NCBI GenBank assembly: GCA_024682015.1
Contig: JAIKZT010000144.1
Coordinates: forward strand, 1 to 5,509
Length of the DNA: 5,509 nucleotides
Reading direction: 5' to 3'
Source of the DNA: Clostridia bacterium
GTDB taxonomy: Bacteria; Bacillota; Clostridia; Peptostreptococcales; Anaerovoracaceae
Shown here in pieces: positions 4,532 to 5,509 of the stretch. The position numbers and the translations under genes were made by a program. Positions within the stretch are counted from its first letter, which is position 1; each line of letters starts with the position of its first letter. A model generated the notes under the pieces. The model had not been told where the DNA came from. It ran no database searches and saw only the letters and a list, made by a program, of their open reading frames with translations.

Positions 4532-5509
4532 TTACTGATCCTGCGGCATCTCGTCCGGCATGACGCCGTACATCGCATCCACATACCAGGAATCGTAGTA
4601 ATACGGCAGGTTGGACGGGTCATCCGCGCGGACGTCCTCCCAGTCCATGCCCCAGGGACGCAGATATACGTAGTAATCGTAGCTGCCGTCATCGTCTTCC
4701 CAGCTGCCGTAGATCTCGATCATGTGATCGTAGCCGGATACGGAGGAGGCGCCGGGATCCACGATCCAGTCGGCGTGACCCACGTCGGCCGTCCAGAACC
4801 AGCCGTCTTCGCTGACCATGCTGCCCGCGTCCGTCGTTCCTTCGCCGAAGGAAACGTCCACGACGCACAGCGGGTCATCGATGTTGCCCGTGTCGTCCCA
4901 CAGATAGACGAAGCCCGTGTCGTCGCTGTCGTCATCCATGTAGATGCCGCCGCAGACGTCCCAGTACCCGCCGTCCAGCGTCTCGTATTCGCCGGTCGCG
5001 TTGTCCATGATCCACCAGCCGTACCATTCGCTTTCCCAGAAATCAGCGTAGTTTGCATCTCCGGAGGATTCGCCGGACGTCTGGCCGCCGTTCATGGCAG
5101 AGTCGGGAATGGAGCCGCCCTTCGGGCAGTCGAAGACGTAGTATTCGCCGTCGATCACGTAGGAGACCTCGAGCCCATCGTCCAGGATGTCCCAGGAGAT
5201 ATCGGGAGCGTCGTCATCGTCGAAGCTGCCCCAGTCGCCCAGCAGGGACCACTCATGGGTGCCCAGATCCTCGCCCTTGAACATGACGTTCGCGGTATGG
5301 TCGCCGTTGAACGTCATGAACAGCGCGTACGGGTCCATGTCGATGGGATCGCCCAGGATGTCCGCAACGCCCGTAGACTGCCAGTTGCCCAGCATGAATT
5401 TGTCCGTTTCAGGCAGATACTGCGCGGGATCGGCAGCCGCCGTGCCTTCCTTGGCGAACGTGAAGTCCATGCCCATGCCGAGCATGTCCTCGACCTTGAA
5501 GCTGTCCGT
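4532..5509 (-). CDS. Highly acidic Asp/Trp/Tyr-rich protein of unknown function, N-terminus outside window
   Basis: The frame has no stop up to the window edge: eight codons (TDSFKVED) precede the first internal Met at 5485, so the start lies outside and 325 residues are visible. Function is unknown. Numbering from that Met, there are about 54 Asp and 17 Glu against only six Lys/Arg, about 17 Trp and over 20 Tyr, giving a very low predicted pI. Two modules are visible. The first (about 31-121) opens with FMLGNWQS and has FMTFNGDHTANVMF and WDILDDGLEVSYVIDGEYYVF, a pattern like lipocalin-type beta barrels (G-x-W at the entry, alternating beta strands). A Gly/Ser linker (about 122-145) follows. 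The second (about 148-300) opens FWESEWYGWW and has GYWDVCGGIYMDDD, GWFWTADVGHADWIVDP and YYVYLRPWGMDWED. From memory, similar proteins occur in gut Clostridia, often with an N-terminal zinc ribbon and membrane segment, which cannot be checked here. Probably extracytoplasmic; a beta-rich binding protein is a guess. Confidence 0.8.
   Translation of the reverse strand, partial: TDSFKVEDMLGMGMDFTFAKEGTAAADPAQYLPETDKFMLGNWQSTGVADILGDPIDMDPYALFMTFNGDHTANVMFKGEDLGTHEWSLLGDWGSFDDDDAPDISWDILDDGLEVSYVIDGEYYVFDCPKGGSIPDSAMNGGQTSGESSGDANYADFWESEWYGWWIMDNATGEYETLDGGYWDVCGGIYMDDDSDDTGFVYLWDDTGNIDDPLCVVDVSFGEGTTDAGSMVSEDGWFWTADVGHADWIVDPGASSVSGYDHMIEIYGSWEDDDGSYDYYVYLRPWGMDWEDVRADDPSNLPYYYDSWYVDAMYGVMPDEMPQDQ

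Overview
The window looks like a chromosomal segment of a GC-rich anaerobic member of the Bacillota (Firmicutes), probably a gut Clostridia/Oscillospirales-type organism. Supports for this are a DUF3048 (YerB-type) lipoprotein with a Gram-positive style signal peptide, strong AAGGAG-type ribosome binding sites, a commensal-type serpin, and an acidic Asp/Trp/Tyr-rich protein of a kind I associate with gut Clostridia. This assignment is inference from gene content; no rRNA or other phylogenetic marker is present.

Layout. (1) Positions 1-1117, + strand: a serpin (serine/cysteine protease inhibitor) whose N-terminus lies outside the window, followed by a strong intrinsic terminator at 1168-1202. 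(2) Positions about 1240-1995: a visibly less GC-rich scar with no intact gene. It holds a frameshifted C-terminal fragment of a large serine recombinase (- strand), an unrecognised coding-like tail broken by a frame change, and a structured hairpin bracketed by a 7-bp direct repeat. (3) Positions 1996-4402, - strand: a tightly packed three-gene transcription unit read right to left: cobS (last step of the cobalamin nucleotide-loop pathway), a DUF3048 lipoprotein, and a nitroreductase-family flavoprotein. Gaps are 14 and 17 bp, each holding a good ribosome binding site. A perfect TATAAT lies at leaderless spacing to the cobS ATG. (4) Positions 4532-5509, - strand: the C-terminal 325 residues of a very acidic protein of unknown function, separated from cobS by a GC-rich palindromic hairpin.

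How the genes may work together. The serpin is convergent to the - strand genes and functionally separate; in gut commensals such proteins inhibit host or bacterial proteases. The cobS unit probably belongs to ordinary housekeeping: cobamide assembly at the membrane, an envelope lipoprotein and a flavin-dependent oxidoreductase. Co-transcription is well supported by spacing, but a shared pathway is not demonstrated. The recombinase scrap records a former integrative element. I see no CRISPR array, tRNA, rRNA, intact insertion sequence or convincing new defence system. The most unusual items are the serpin reactive loop, the possible leaderless start of cobS and the acidic Trp-rich protein.
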